Made by a program: the position numbers and the translations under genes. From Hevea brasiliensis (Eukaryota > Streptophyta > Magnoliopsida > Malpighiales > Euphorbiaceae), in contig NC_079509.1 of NCBI RefSeq assembly GCF_030052815.1, positions 42,526,750-42,590,749 of the forward strand: a stretch of DNA of 64,000 nucleotides, read 5' to 3'. Positions within the stretch are counted from its first letter, which is position 1. The number at the start of each line of letters is the position of its first letter. Positions 1 to 10,349 of the stretch are shown here, piece by piece. The notes under the pieces were generated by a model. The model saw only the letters and a list, made by a program, of their open reading frames with translations, was not told the DNA's origin and made no database searches.

Positions 1-3000
1 AATACAAAGAAAAGTGAGAAATCGAAAAACGGACAAAACCCGGTGTTACCGAAAAATCGGGAATGCAACCCGAACAGGGGCATTGTGGTCATTTGACATT
101 CCGAGTTGTCTTTTGACCTAAATTTCCAATAAAAAAAATGATATTACATTTGGAAAATGTCATGAAAAAATAAATTAGTGGTACCTAATGTAAATAGCAA
201 AAATGGGAAGCTTAATGTGGGAAAATGAAATCTTAGATTAAACTAATAGTTAATTTTGACATAGTGCTCCACTAACTCATTTAAGTGGACCACTACCACT
301 TCATTTGGACAGCAGATCATCTTCTTCCTTACTTCTCCAAGAACCAGCCGAATTGCTCCATTGAAGAACCTCCATGGCCATCCATGGCCAAACTCCATGC
401 AACCATGATTTAGCCATATTTTTCACTAGCTTCCTTCACAAAAACTGTTTTACACCACTTGGGCAGTAGATAGGTAGCAAGAAGACCAAGTTTTGGAGAG
501 ATTTTGAAGAGTTTCCAAAGTGGTAAGTTTGTGTTTTTGGTTAGTGCTTCATTAAAGTTAGTAAGAATGTTATGGGTACTTGAATTATGGAGAGATTTTT
601 GAGGTTTGATGCTTAAAGGGAGAGGTGTATTTTTGGCAGCCATGGAAACTCCTTAAGGGCAGTTTATTCTTGCTTGTAAATGGTAGATTAAAGGGTTGAT
701 TATGTGTTTATGTGTGCAGGAATTTATTTTGGGTGATGTATATTAAGTATATGTAAATGTGTACTTGAATTTGGAAGCTTGGAAACTAATGGAGTGTGAT
801 GTATGAATCGGTAGCTTGATTTGGTGAACCATAAAAATGTTATTTCATGTTTAGTTTATGGAATATTAATGTTGAATTGTGGTAGTTGATATGGCAGCTT
901 GGGTATATGTATGATGGTGTGAGGTTGGACATGTAAATGAGCTGGGTTAGGTGATTGAATTGTTGTTATTTGAGCTTGAAAAATTCTGCACTATATGGTA
1001 CATGTTGAGTGTGATTATAAGTTGTCAAAATGACCAACAATATGTTGTGAAATGTGTTTAGGTTTGGTAAGTGTTAAAAGTGACATTTGATGAGTAATAA
1101 ACAAAATGCAATAGGGCAGTTTATGTTTTGGGCCTAGAACCTTAAGAGTGTGGCTCCAATTGATATGAGACTAATTGGAGGTGAAACTAGGCACAAAATG
1201 TGCCAACTTTCATTAAGGAAGCTTACTAAAATTCTGCTTGTAGGGTAACTTGAAAAATGACCAAATCCGGATTAGTGCAATTAAGGCCTGAAAATTGACC
1301 ATTTGGGCAGCAGTTAGTTTTTTTGCCATAACTCACTCAAAACAGGTCTAATTGGCCTGAAATTTTGACCATGAATAGTTAAGACCTATATCTACAAGTC
1401 TTATGAAGACACCAAAGCCCAGAAATGACCATAAGCAAGTCAAACAGCTTGCACAAGTTTGGGTCCAAAAACTGACGGAACCTAAAGTGACCAATTTTGA
1501 TGCATTTTGACCAGCAATAGTAAAATGACCATAACTTGGTCTACATAACTCAGAATGACTTGAGATTTTGCCCCGCGTGCAATAAGACATAGATCTACAA
1601 GTTTGTAGTTTGACCGAAACCCGAAAATCGAGGGAACTAGGTCGTCCGGCTAGGTCAAACTAGTATCCCAGAATCCAGCAAATTGCAATAAAACGCAAAA
1701 TACATGGAAATAAATTTGGTAATATGTACCAACCCTAAAAGGCTATAAATGTGACATATTTGTAACATTGAAACCTAATTTACCTAAAATGCATCGAGGG
1801 TCGACATATTAGGTTGACAAAGCAAATAATAGAATTCAGTGAATTAATTATCAAGCTTTATCGTTAGAGACAGTTTAAATGAGTACTGAAACACTTCAAA
1901 TTGTGTTTTTCAGTTAGCAAAGAGTCAAGGCCAGGAGACAGTTATCAGAGGTTTGTGCACAACAATTATTTCTTTTGAATTTTTCAATTGAAATAAATTA
2001 TGACTATTTGTATATTATTGTTTTCAATTATGGAAATGTGTTTGAATGGATACTTATTGCTTGAAAAGCATTGTAAATGGTTTGAAACTGTGGAAAAACT
2101 TATTTAGTGTGATTTGTGAAAATTGAAGTTAATTATGAATTGTGTTGCCATTTTGTGAATGAAATTATGACTTTGGAAATTTATTGGATTTCTCACAAAT
2201 CATTTGAATAAAATGTTTGGAATTGATTTGTGTTCACACTTAGCATGACAGTATCACATTATTCCTCCTCCATTTATGGGGTTGAGATCATTTATTTTCC
2301 TCCCTCTCTGACTTGCCAGTTGAGGTTGAGATCGGATAAGTACTCATTATATAGCTAGCTTCCTCCCTCATTGATTTCGATTAGTGGGGTTGAGATTGCT
2401 TTGTCGTGGTGTACAACACGGCATTGATCGAAAATTTGTGTCATGGCTTAAGTTGTGTATGAATTGGCAACACTGTATTCTTAAATTATTTGACTAAATT
2501 GTGTTATTATGAGCTTTGATAATTTGTGAAATGGAGTTTAAATTCTTATTGACATTCACTGTCTTTTGAATTTAACCATGTTTTGACTATTGAGATTTAT
2601 TGTGATATTGTGAAATGGAGTTCAAATTCTTTATGACATTCATTGTCTTGAATTTAACTATGGTTTAAGTATCCACTATTTATATGACTTTATGATTTGT
2701 GATTTAAAGTTGTATTTGGTTAATGTTGTGCACCACTGAGACATTATCTTAGAGAAAGCTTTTCATTGCTGTCGTAGGTAGACAAACGAACAGAGCAGCA
2801 GACTAGGCTGCCAGTGTATTCAACAAGAGATCATCGGGTATATTGAGTATACCACATTTTGCATTTTGTACTGTAATGTATATTCACTGTATGTATATAT
2901 TGTTCTTGATTTTGAGCAATTATAAATTAAAATTGTACATTGAAGTTGTAAAATAAATTATGAGTTATTTTGACTTGTAAAATTTTGTATTATATTTCTT

Positions 3001-3349
3001 TTATCTCATCCTTTGAAAATACTGAAAAATTACTGTGGAGTTGAGATTGAGAAATATATTTGAAGTACTTTTTACAGGTTTTCTGAAGAACTGTTTTATT
3101 CAAAATACAGAAGGCACTCCACCAAAATTTTTACAGAAATTCCTAATAATTCAAATGTGTTATCTCTTTCACTTAAGTTCAAAATTTTTTTTTAACACCT
3201 GTAAATAGTGCTCACCACTGTAAAAAGAAGTAAGAAAAGTTTTAAAATTCCTTGCAGTGTATTTAATGGGTTATCAGTAGACAAAGTTGGTAATTAATTA
3301 GGTATAGTACGGGATCATGTTATGCCTTACAGAGAGGTAGGGTGTGACA
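1..3349 (+). repeat. 5' LTR of element A (left end cut by window edge)
   Basis: The sequence matches 10696-13508 plus 24514-25116 with scattered substitutions and indels. It ends GGTGTGACA just before the primer-binding site. Roughly the first 345 bp lie outside the window, judged from the 3' LTR. It contains no gene. Differences from the 3' LTR include a missing stretch near 1918 (the 3' copy has an extra piece near 12659-12686), in line with an older insertion. Confidence 0.93.
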
Positions 3350-3357
3350 TGTTTTAG

Positions 3358-3369
3358 TGGTATCAGAGC
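3358..3369 (+). other. Primer-binding site of element A
   Basis: TGGTATCAGAGC, the usual plant retrotransposon match to the 3' end of initiator-Met tRNA, 8 nt after the LTR end (leader TGTTTTAG). Confidence 0.9.
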
Positions 3370-3539
3370 AAAGTTTTTAAATTATGTTTTCACCTGTAAT
3401 TTGAATACTCTTTCTTCATAGTACAACTGCTCAATGTCATTATTTGATACATACAGTACATTACATTATAAATATGCACTAACGGGAGGAAATCTCCTTG
3501 TGTTAATTGTTCAAGAGGTCTAAGATCCTCGAACTGACT

Positions 3540-4157
3540 ATGGAAGAGGGTGATCGTTCAGTCGATCAATCTATAGAGGCTTAGGTACAAGTTGAGGCCC
3601 CAACTCCACAAAATGTCGAAGGCCCAACTGTACCAGTTTTACTGATATAAAGTACTGCACAAATGGCCTAGCAAATGGCCACTTTCTTTCAACAAATGGC
3701 TGATAATCTATCAGCCCAAGCCCAAGTACAAACCCAACCCCCACAAGGGCAACATGAAATAGAGAAGAAGGAGAAACCTATGGGTCAGAGCTCAAGCAGT
3801 AATTTGAGGAAGAGAAAAGAATTTGAGGAGCCCCGAGCTCAGGGATATAACAGAGGTGGATCATCAAGGCAGAGACCACCAAGGTCCAGTCGTTAAACAA
3901 CTAGAAGTTTCTACCCTCCCTGCCAATGCGAAACTTATGGTAGAAATCATGGTGGGGTATGCTACAAGGCCATAGGAGCCTGTTATAACTGTGGAGGCAT
4001 AGGACACTTTGCCAAGGACTGCACCAGTGCCCGTAGAGTTGGACCACCTTCTACTACTGCTGAAGGGTTAGTTCAGAGCCCTGTCACCAGAGGTTCACAA
4101 CCACCCAGCAGAGGTAGAGGTAGGGGTAGAGGTAGCCCAGCAGGCAGCCAAGGCACA
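3540..4157 (+). pseudogene. gag: gag remnant, copy 1 (capsid part deleted)
   Basis: Gag would form the virus-like particle. The ATG at 3540 gives MEEGDRSVDQS, similar to the start of gag in element G (MEGGDHSEEQS). In-frame stops follow near 3580 and 3646. The next open piece (3675-3896) has the Gln-rich N-terminus and jumps directly to the basic linker with KRKEFEEP; the capsid core seen in G is absent. The zinc knuckle CYNCGGIGHFAKDC (CX2CX4HX4C) lies near 3982-4023, preceded by a Cys/His stretch CETYGRNHGGVC. Gly/Arg repeats follow near 4102-4135. It cannot make a particle. Confidence 0.85.
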
Positions 4158-4652
4158 GTGAAACAATCAGAACAAGACAGTGCTCCAGTCAGAGTCTGCG
4201 CAGTGAGACAGAGAGAAGAAGTCGAGACATTTGATGTTGTGGCTGGTACCTTCTCAACTTTTAATCAAGATGTGTTTGTGTTATTTGATCCGGGTTCTAC
4301 CCATTCTTATGTGAGTGCTAGCATCATTGATTGCATTATTGTTCCATGTACAAAAATGGACTTTGAGGTGCTAGTAACAAGTCCGCTAGGACAGGAGGTC
4401 AAGGTTAATAGGATGTATAGGGATTGTCCTTTGGTGATCCAAGGACACACTTTTCTGTCTGATTTCATTGAAATGCCCTTCAGAGTTTATGATATCATCT
4501 TGGGCATGGATTGGTTAGCCAGGCATCACGCCATGATTGATCAGAGGTCAAGACAAGTCACTTTTGGTCTCCCTCACTACAGTGATGTGGTAATACATGG
4601 GGAGAGGCAGCTATTGCCATAAAAAATCATTTCGGCTGCACTAGCTAGAAAA
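4158..4652 (+). pseudogene. pro: Aspartic protease domain, copy 1
   Basis: Retropepsin-like domain that would cut the Gag-Pol polyprotein. The active-site region reads [14 protein letters not shown] near 4281-4322, and the conserved [15 protein letters not shown] block lies near 4497-4541. The frame from 4158 ends in a stop at 4620. After ATGATTGAT the sequence CAGAGGTCAAGACAAG differs from copy 2 (GACTGTAGGCTGAAGACA), a local scramble with loss of the usual CRLK. Confidence 0.85.
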
Positions 4653-4994
4653 ATGATCAGAAAGGGGTGTGAAGCATACTTGGCACATGTGGTAGACACC
4701 CAAGTGGGGAGTCCAACATTGAGGGGCATCCCTACAGCATATGACTTTCCAGATGTGTTTCCTGATGAATTGCCAGGATTACCTCTAGAAAGAGAGGTGC
4801 AATTTGAAATTAATGTTATGCCTGGTGTGGATCCAATCTCCATAAAACCATACAGAATGGCACCAGCAGAGTTGAAGGTACAGTTGCAAGAACTACTTGA
4901 AAAGGGCTTCATCCGCCCTAGTGTGTCACCCTGGGGAGCGCCAGTATTGTTTGTTAAGAAGAAGGATGGCACTATTCATTTATGTATTGTTTGA
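4653..4994 (+). pseudogene. pol: Protease-RT linker and RT N-terminus, copy 1 (truncated)
   Basis: The open stretch encodes the linker [14 protein letters not shown] and the RT start ([34 protein letters not shown]). It then ends at LCIV and a stop instead of continuing with DYRQLNK. The polymerase active site (FIDD in relatives) is missing in both copies of the duplicated block. Confidence 0.85.
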
Positions 4995-5840
4995 CCGGGA
5001 TTCTGCATATTTTTATGTTAGTGTTAGAATTATATGTTCTATTGTTATTCCTTTACAGGGGAGGAATAAATTTTGATGCATTAGTGATTAGTCCTTTAAG
5101 ATAAGGATTGTGATAATAAGTGAAATTAGTTTTGAAAGAGTTTATCGACGACAAGTATTTTCTAACACACCATAAATTATAAAGCTAAACGGCAAACCTA
5201 CTTAATGTAAGGCAAGAGGATGCAAAAGTAAGTTACAGTAATAGAATTGCTCTAGATGAGGGCAAGGGTGTTACTATTAGTAATTGTTAATGGATATTGT
5301 AATCAAAATAAGTTTCGGATATCAGTAAATTTGAAAAGGATAAAATATTAGAAAATTTGATCTATTGGAATGTATCGTAGTAACTATGCAATGTTCTTGA
5401 TATTTATACTGTAAGCAGCAGATTATAGTACTAACTTGAGATTATTGTGTAGAGCTACGTACTACCCGATAGTACAACTAGATGAGAATAGTTGCCAACG
5501 GCATCTGTTTTGGTATAGTTATGCCAGGACAGAATATAATTGTTAGAAATAAGTTTGAAAATCCTACTTAGGGATCTAAAACTCAAAATTTAGAATATCG
5601 AAAGGTTATAATTCAGTACAAAAGGAAGTAAGTTATAGAATATTGACAGATAAAAAGAGTTATGGAAGTAAAAATTCGAATAGTTGATTCAGATATAACA
5701 AAGAAATGTTACAAATGTAAGGAAGACTATGGACTAGAATGGTCAGAGGACCAATGACTAGATAAATGATTCTAACATGACCTCAAGGGTTATTCAAGAA
5801 GGAACATGAACCAAAATATTAGACAGCACAATAGTAAGAG
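4995..5840 (+). other. Degenerate AT-rich filler replacing RT and RNase H, copy 1
   Basis: About 850 bp stand where relatives have about 1.3 kb of RT and RNase H. There is no long frame. Right at the join a protease-like trace can be read ([19 protein letters not shown], then DALVISPL), which resembles the protease motif [18 protein letters not shown]. This suggests a strongly decayed piece of a related element was joined in. The rest cannot be assigned. Confidence 0.55.
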
Positions 5841-6065
5841 AAGATTGATGATGAGGGACAGACAGTAGTTGCATGGCACGTATAGCCAGTGTTGATTGAT
5901 CAGATCAGAATGGCTGCCCAGAGTGAAGAGAAATATCAGAAGCTACTGAAAGAAGTCCAGCAAGGCATGAAACCTGAATTCTCTATGAGAGATGATGGTT
6001 TATTGCTACATCAGGGCAAAATGTGCATTCCTAATGATGTTGAATTGAGACAGATCATTCTGAAG
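5841..6065 (+). pseudogene. pol: RNase H-integrase spacer and integrase start, copy 1 (truncated)
   Basis: IDDEGQTVVAWHV then [10 protein letters not shown] and [18 protein letters not shown] match the piece before the integrase zinc finger in element G. The frame breaks at 6058-6065, where it runs into LTR sequence. The 98-codon frame from 5889 is thus a chimera of integrase and LTR. Confidence 0.85.
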
Positions 6066-6346
6066 AACTGTTTTATTCAAAATACAGAGGGCACTCTGCC
6101 AAAATTTTTACAGAAATTCTTAATAATTCAAATGTGTTATCTCTTTCACTTAAGTTCAAAAAAAAATTTTAACACCTGTAAATAGTGCTCACCACTGTAA
6201 AAAGAAGTAAGAAAAGTTTTAAAATTCCTTGTAGTGTATTTAATGGGCTATCAGTAGATGAAATTGGTAATTCATTAGGTATAGTACGGGATCATGTTAT
6301 GCCTTACAGAGGGGTAGGGTGTGACATGTTTTAGTGTTATCAGAGC
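6058..6346 (+). repeat. Internal LTR-end fragment with mutated primer-binding site
   Basis: The last ~269 bp of the element A LTR (to 6326) appear inside the element as a result of the tandem duplication. The primer-binding site copy at 6335-6346 reads TGTTATCAGAGC, with one G to T change from TGGTATCAGAGC. Confidence 0.9.
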
Positions 6347-6516
6347 AAAGTTTTTAAATTGTGTTTTCACCTGTAATTTGAATACTCTTTCTTCATAGTA
6401 CAACTGCTCAATGTCATTGTTTGATACATACAGTACATTACATTATAAATATGTACTAACGGGAGGAAATCTCCTTGTGTTAATTGTTCAGGAGGTCTAA
6501 GATCCTCGAACTGACT

Positions 6517-7179
6517 ATGGAAGAGGGTGATCGTTCAGTCGATCAATCTATAGAGGCTTAGGTACAAGTTGAGGCCCCAGCTCCACAAAATGTCAAAGGC
6601 CCAACTGTACCAGTTTTACCGGTACAAATTACTGCACAAATGGCCCAGCAAATGGCCACTTTCTTTCAATAAATGGCTGATAATCTGTCAGCCCAAGCCC
6701 AAGTACAAACCCAACCCCCACAAGGGCAAGATGAAATAGAGAAGAGGGAGAAACCTATGGGTCAGAGCTCAAGCAGTAATTTGAGGAAGAGAAAAGAATT
6801 TGAGAAGCCCCGAGCTCAGGGATATAACAGAGGTGGATCATCAAGGCAGAGGCCACCAAGGTCCAGTCGTTAAACAACTAGAAGTTCTTACCCTCCTTGC
6901 CAATGCGAAACTTATGGTAGAAATTATGGTGGGGTATGCTACAAGGCCATAGGAGCCTGTTATAACTGTGGAGGCATAGGACACTTTGCCAAGGACTGCA
7001 CCAGTGCCCGTAGAGTTGGACCACCTTCTACTACTGCTGAAGGGATAGTTCAGAGCCCTATCACCAGAGGTTCACAACCACCCAGCAGAGGTTGAGGCAG
7101 GGGTAGAGGTAGCCCAGCAGGCAGCCAAGGCACAGTGAAACAATCAGAATAAGACAGTGCTCCAGTCAGAGTCTGCGCA
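6517..7179 (+). pseudogene. gag: gag remnant, copy 2 (capsid part deleted)
   Basis: Same layout as copy 1, starting with ATG at 6517 (MEEGDRSVDQS). The open piece is 6673-6873. It has the same capsid deletion between the Gln-rich N-terminus and the basic KRKEFEKP linker, so the deletion came before the duplication. The zinc knuckle CYNCGGIGHFAKDC lies near 6957-6998. Extra stops occur in the Gly/Arg tract (TGA near 7092) and near 7150. Confidence 0.85.
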
Positions 7180-7556
7180 ATGAGACAGAGAGAAGAAGTC
7201 GAGACATCTGATGTTGTGGCTAGTACCTTCTCAACTTTTAATCAAGATGTGTTTGTGTTATTTGATCCGGATTCTACCCATTCTTATGTGAGTGCTAGCA
7301 TCATTGATTGCATTGTTGTTCCATTTACAAAAATGGACTTTGAGGTGCTAGTAACAAGTCCTCTAGGACAGGAGGTCAGGGTTAATAGGATGTATAGGGA
7401 TTGTCCTTTGGTGATCCAAGGACACACTTTTCTGTCTGATTTCATTGAAATACCCTTCAGAGTTTATGATATCATCTTGGGCATGGATTGGTTAGCCAGG
7501 CATCACGCCATGATTGACTGTAGGCTGAAGACAGTCACTTTTGGTCTCCTTTAGTA
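7180..7556 (+). pseudogene. pro: Aspartic protease domain, copy 2
   Basis: The active-site stretch reads LFDPDSTHSYVSAS near 7258-7299. Gly of the D-x-G triad is changed to Asp, so catalysis should be lost. The [19 protein letters not shown] block is intact. The frame stops at 7552. Confidence 0.85.
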
Positions 7557-7563
7557 CAGTGAT

Positions 7564-7971
7564 GTGGTAAAACATGGGGAGAGGCAGCTATTGCCATCAA
7601 ACATCATTTCGGCTGCACTAGCCAGAAAAATGATCAGAAAGGGGTGTGAAGCATACTTGGCACATGTGGTAGACACCCAACTGGGGAGTCCAGCATTGAG
7701 GGGCATCCCTACAGTATATGACTTTCCAGATGTGTTTCCTGATGAATTGCCAGGATTACCTCTAGAAAGAGAGGTGCAATTTGAAATTAATGTTATGCCT
7801 GGTGTGGATCCAATCTCCATAAAACCGTACAGAATGGCACCAGCAGAGTTGAAGGTACGGTTGCAAGAACTACTTGAAAAGGGCTTCATCCGCCCTAGTA
7901 TGTCACCATGGGGAGCGCCAGTATTGTTTGTTAAGAAGAAGGATGGCACTCTTCGTTTATGTATTGTTTGA
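7564..7971 (+). pseudogene. pol: Protease C-terminus and RT N-terminus, copy 2 (truncated)
   Basis: Open frame with [42 protein letters not shown] and [14 protein letters not shown], then a stop at the same place as copy 1. The shared break confirms that the RT loss came before the duplication. Confidence 0.85.
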
Positions 7972-8830
7972 CCGGGGGTCTGCATATTTTTATGTTAGTG
8001 TTAGAATTATATGTTCTGTTGTTATTCCTTTACAGGGGAATAAATTTTGATGCATTAGTGATTAGTCCTTTAAGATAAGGATTATGATAATAAGTGAAAT
8101 CAGTTTTGAAAAAGTTTATCGACAACAAGTATTTTCTAACACACCATAAATTATAAAGCTAAACAGCAAGCCTACTTAATGTAAGGCAAGAGGATGTAAA
8201 AGTATGTGACAGTAATAGAATTGCTCAAGATGGGGGCAAGGATGTTACTATTAGTAATTGTTAATGGATATTGTAATCAGAATAAGTTTCGGATATCAGT
8301 AAATTCGAAAAGGATAAAATATTAGAAAATTTGATCTATTGGGATGTATTGTAGTAACTATGCAATGTTCTTGATGTTTATACTGTAAGCTGCAGATTAC
8401 AATACTAACTTGAGATTATTGTGTAGAGCTACGTACTACCCGATAGTACACCTAGATGAGAATAGTTGCCAACGGCATCTGTTTTGGTATAGTTATGCCA
8501 GGACAGAATTTAATTGTTAGAAATAAGTTTGAAAATCCTACTTAGGGATCTAAAACTCAAAAGTTAGAATATCGAAAGGTTATAATTCAGTACAAGAGGA
8601 AGTAAGTTATAGAATATTGACAGATAAAAAGAGTTATGGAAGTAAAAATTCAAACAATTGATTCAGATATAATAAAGAAATGTTACGAATGTAAGGAAGA
8701 CTATGGACTAGAATGGTCAGAGGACCAATGACTAGATAAATGATTCTAACATGACCTCAAGGGTTATTCAAGAAGGAACATGAACCGAAATATTAGACAG
8801 CACAATAGTAAGAGAAGATTGATGATGAGG
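7972..8830 (+). other. Degenerate AT-rich filler replacing RT and RNase H, copy 2
   Basis: Same block as 4995-5840, with scattered substitutions. The protease-like trace [19 protein letters not shown] is a little closer to a protease motif here (DRG). No other coding content can be recognised. Confidence 0.55.
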
Positions 8831-10296
8831 GACAGAAAGTAGTTGCATGGCATGTACAGCCAGTGTTGATTGATTAGATCAGAATGGCTGCCCAGAATGA
8901 TGAGAAATATCAGAAGCTACTGAAAGAAGTCCAGCAAGGCAAGAAACCTGAATTCTCTATGAGAGATGATGGTTTATTGCTACATCAGGGCAAAATGTGC
9001 ATTCCTAATGATGTTGAATTGAGACAGATCATTATGAAGGAAGCATATGAGTCTCCTTTTGCAATGCACCCTGGTGGAACTAAAATGTACAGAGGGCTGA
9101 AAGAGCATTTCTGGTGGATGGGTATGAAGAGAGATATAGCTGAATTTGTTTCCAAATGCCTAACTTGTCAGCAAGTAAAGACAGAACATCAAGTTCCAGC
9201 TGGTTTGTTACATCCTTTGTCAGTACCAGAGTGGAAATGGGAACGGAAAACTATGGATTTTGTTACAGGACTTCCGAGGACATAGAATAGTCATGATGCA
9301 GTATGGGTTATAGTTGACTGACTAACCAAGTCTACTCACTTTTTGCCAGTTTGGATGGACTATAGCCTGGAGAGATTGGCCAAATTATACATATATGAGA
9401 TTGTAAAATTGCATGGAGTGCCAGTATCGATTGTATCTGACAGAGATCCTTGGTTCACTTCTAGATTCTGGGGTAGTTTTCAGAGAGTCCTAGGAACTAG
9501 ATTGAACTTCAGCACAACATTCCACCCACAGACAGATGGTCAGTCTGAAAGGGTTATTTAGATATTGGAGGATATGCTATGGGCTTGTGTGATTGAGTTT
9601 GAAGGTAATTGGGATACACACTTGCCTTTGATTGAGTTTTCTTACAACAACAGCTACCAATCAAGCATTGGGATGCCTCCATTTGAAGCTTTGTATGGCA
9701 GAAAGTGCAGAACTCCCCTATGCTAGGATGAAGTAGGTGAAAGAAAGATGATTGGGCCAGAAATTGTTCAGCAGACAGAGGAAAAGATCAGATTGATCAG
9801 AGATAGACTCAAGGCTGCATCAGACCGTCAGAAGTCCTATGTTGATCTGAAGAGCAGAGATATTGAATATGCAGTGGGTGATAAGGTATTCCTCAAAGTT
9901 TCTCCTTGGAAGAGGATTATGAGATTTGGCAGAAAGGGAAAACTGAGTCCTCGTTTCATCGGATCATATGAAGTTCTGGAAAGAGTGGGTCCTTTGGCAT
10001 ATCGGTTGGCATTACCTCCAGGGTTAGCAAGGATGCACAGTGTCTTCCATGTGTCCATGTTAAGGAGGTACAGATCAGAACCATCTCATGTACTATCAGT
10101 TGAAGAGATTGAGGTAAATTCAGACCTCTCCTATGAGGAAGAACCCATAGAAATTCTGACTTATGAGGTGAAGCAGCTGAGAAACAAACAGATACACCCG
10201 GTTAAAGTGCTGTGGAACCATCATTCAGGCCAGGAAGCTACTTAAGAACGTGAAGAGGATATGAGGAGACAGCACCCACAGCTGTTCAGAGACTAA
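8831..10296 (+). pseudogene. pol: Integrase with chromodomain-like tail, element A
   Basis: Integrase inserts the cDNA into host DNA. Visible in order: spacer with MAAQNDEKYQKLLKEV; zinc finger with [17 protein letters not shown] and CLTCQQVK (HHCC); catalytic core with [21 protein letters not shown] and DGQSERVI (D, D, E); then [12 protein letters not shown], the [13 protein letters not shown] block with HVSMLRRYRS, and a tail with [17 protein letters not shown]. Stops break it after GLPRT (9283), in VD*LTK (9319), after ERVI (9559), near 9724 and after GQEAT (10243). It ends near 10296, about 35 bp before the polypurine tract. There is no intron after ERVI. Inactive by sequence. Confidence 0.9.
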
Positions 10297-10329
10297 TGCC
10301 AGGTAAAATTTCGAGACGAAATTTATTTT

Positions 10330-10349
10330 AAGGGGGGGGGGGGGAGAAT
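10330..10349 (+). other. Polypurine tract of element A
   Basis: AA, then 13 consecutive G, then AGAA directly before the LTR start TGTAACGCCCC. It would prime plus-strand synthesis. The G-run is longer than in relatives (GGGAGGGAGAAT in G, AGAGGGGAAGAG in B). Confidence 0.85.

Larger units (their letters stand above)
3081..6057 (+). repeat. Internal tandem duplication in element A, copy 1
   Basis: A 2977-bp unit that runs from the last ~270 bp of the 5' LTR through primer-binding site, gag remnant, protease, RT start and integrase start. It is followed head-to-tail by copy 2 (6058-9031). The unit starts at TTCTGAAG in the LTR (3081-3088), and copy 2 starts at the same 8 bases in the integrase gene (6058-6065), so the join is at shared microhomology. 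Confidence 0.93.
6058..9031 (+). repeat. Internal tandem duplication in element A, copy 2
   Basis: A 2974-bp second copy of 3081-6057, a few percent diverged by eye. It starts inside the integrase reading frame and at once becomes LTR end sequence. At its end (ATTATGAAGGAAGC near 9031) the integrase gene continues normally, which identifies copy 2 as the side joined to the intact 3' half of the element. Confidence 0.93.

Noticed and set aside
410..643. 77-codon minus-strand frame kept in both LTRs of A (also 11103-11336)
   Set aside because: Both copies come from one LTR, so similarity is expected. No known domain, and it is not open in other LTR families.
5889..6185. 98-codon integrase-LTR fusion frame in A
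   Set aside because: Product of the tandem-duplication join; no sign it is a functional new gene.
10250..10349. Possible envelope-like or extra gene between integrase and 3' LTR
   Set aside because: The spacer in all elements is under ~60 bp and holds only the polypurine tract.
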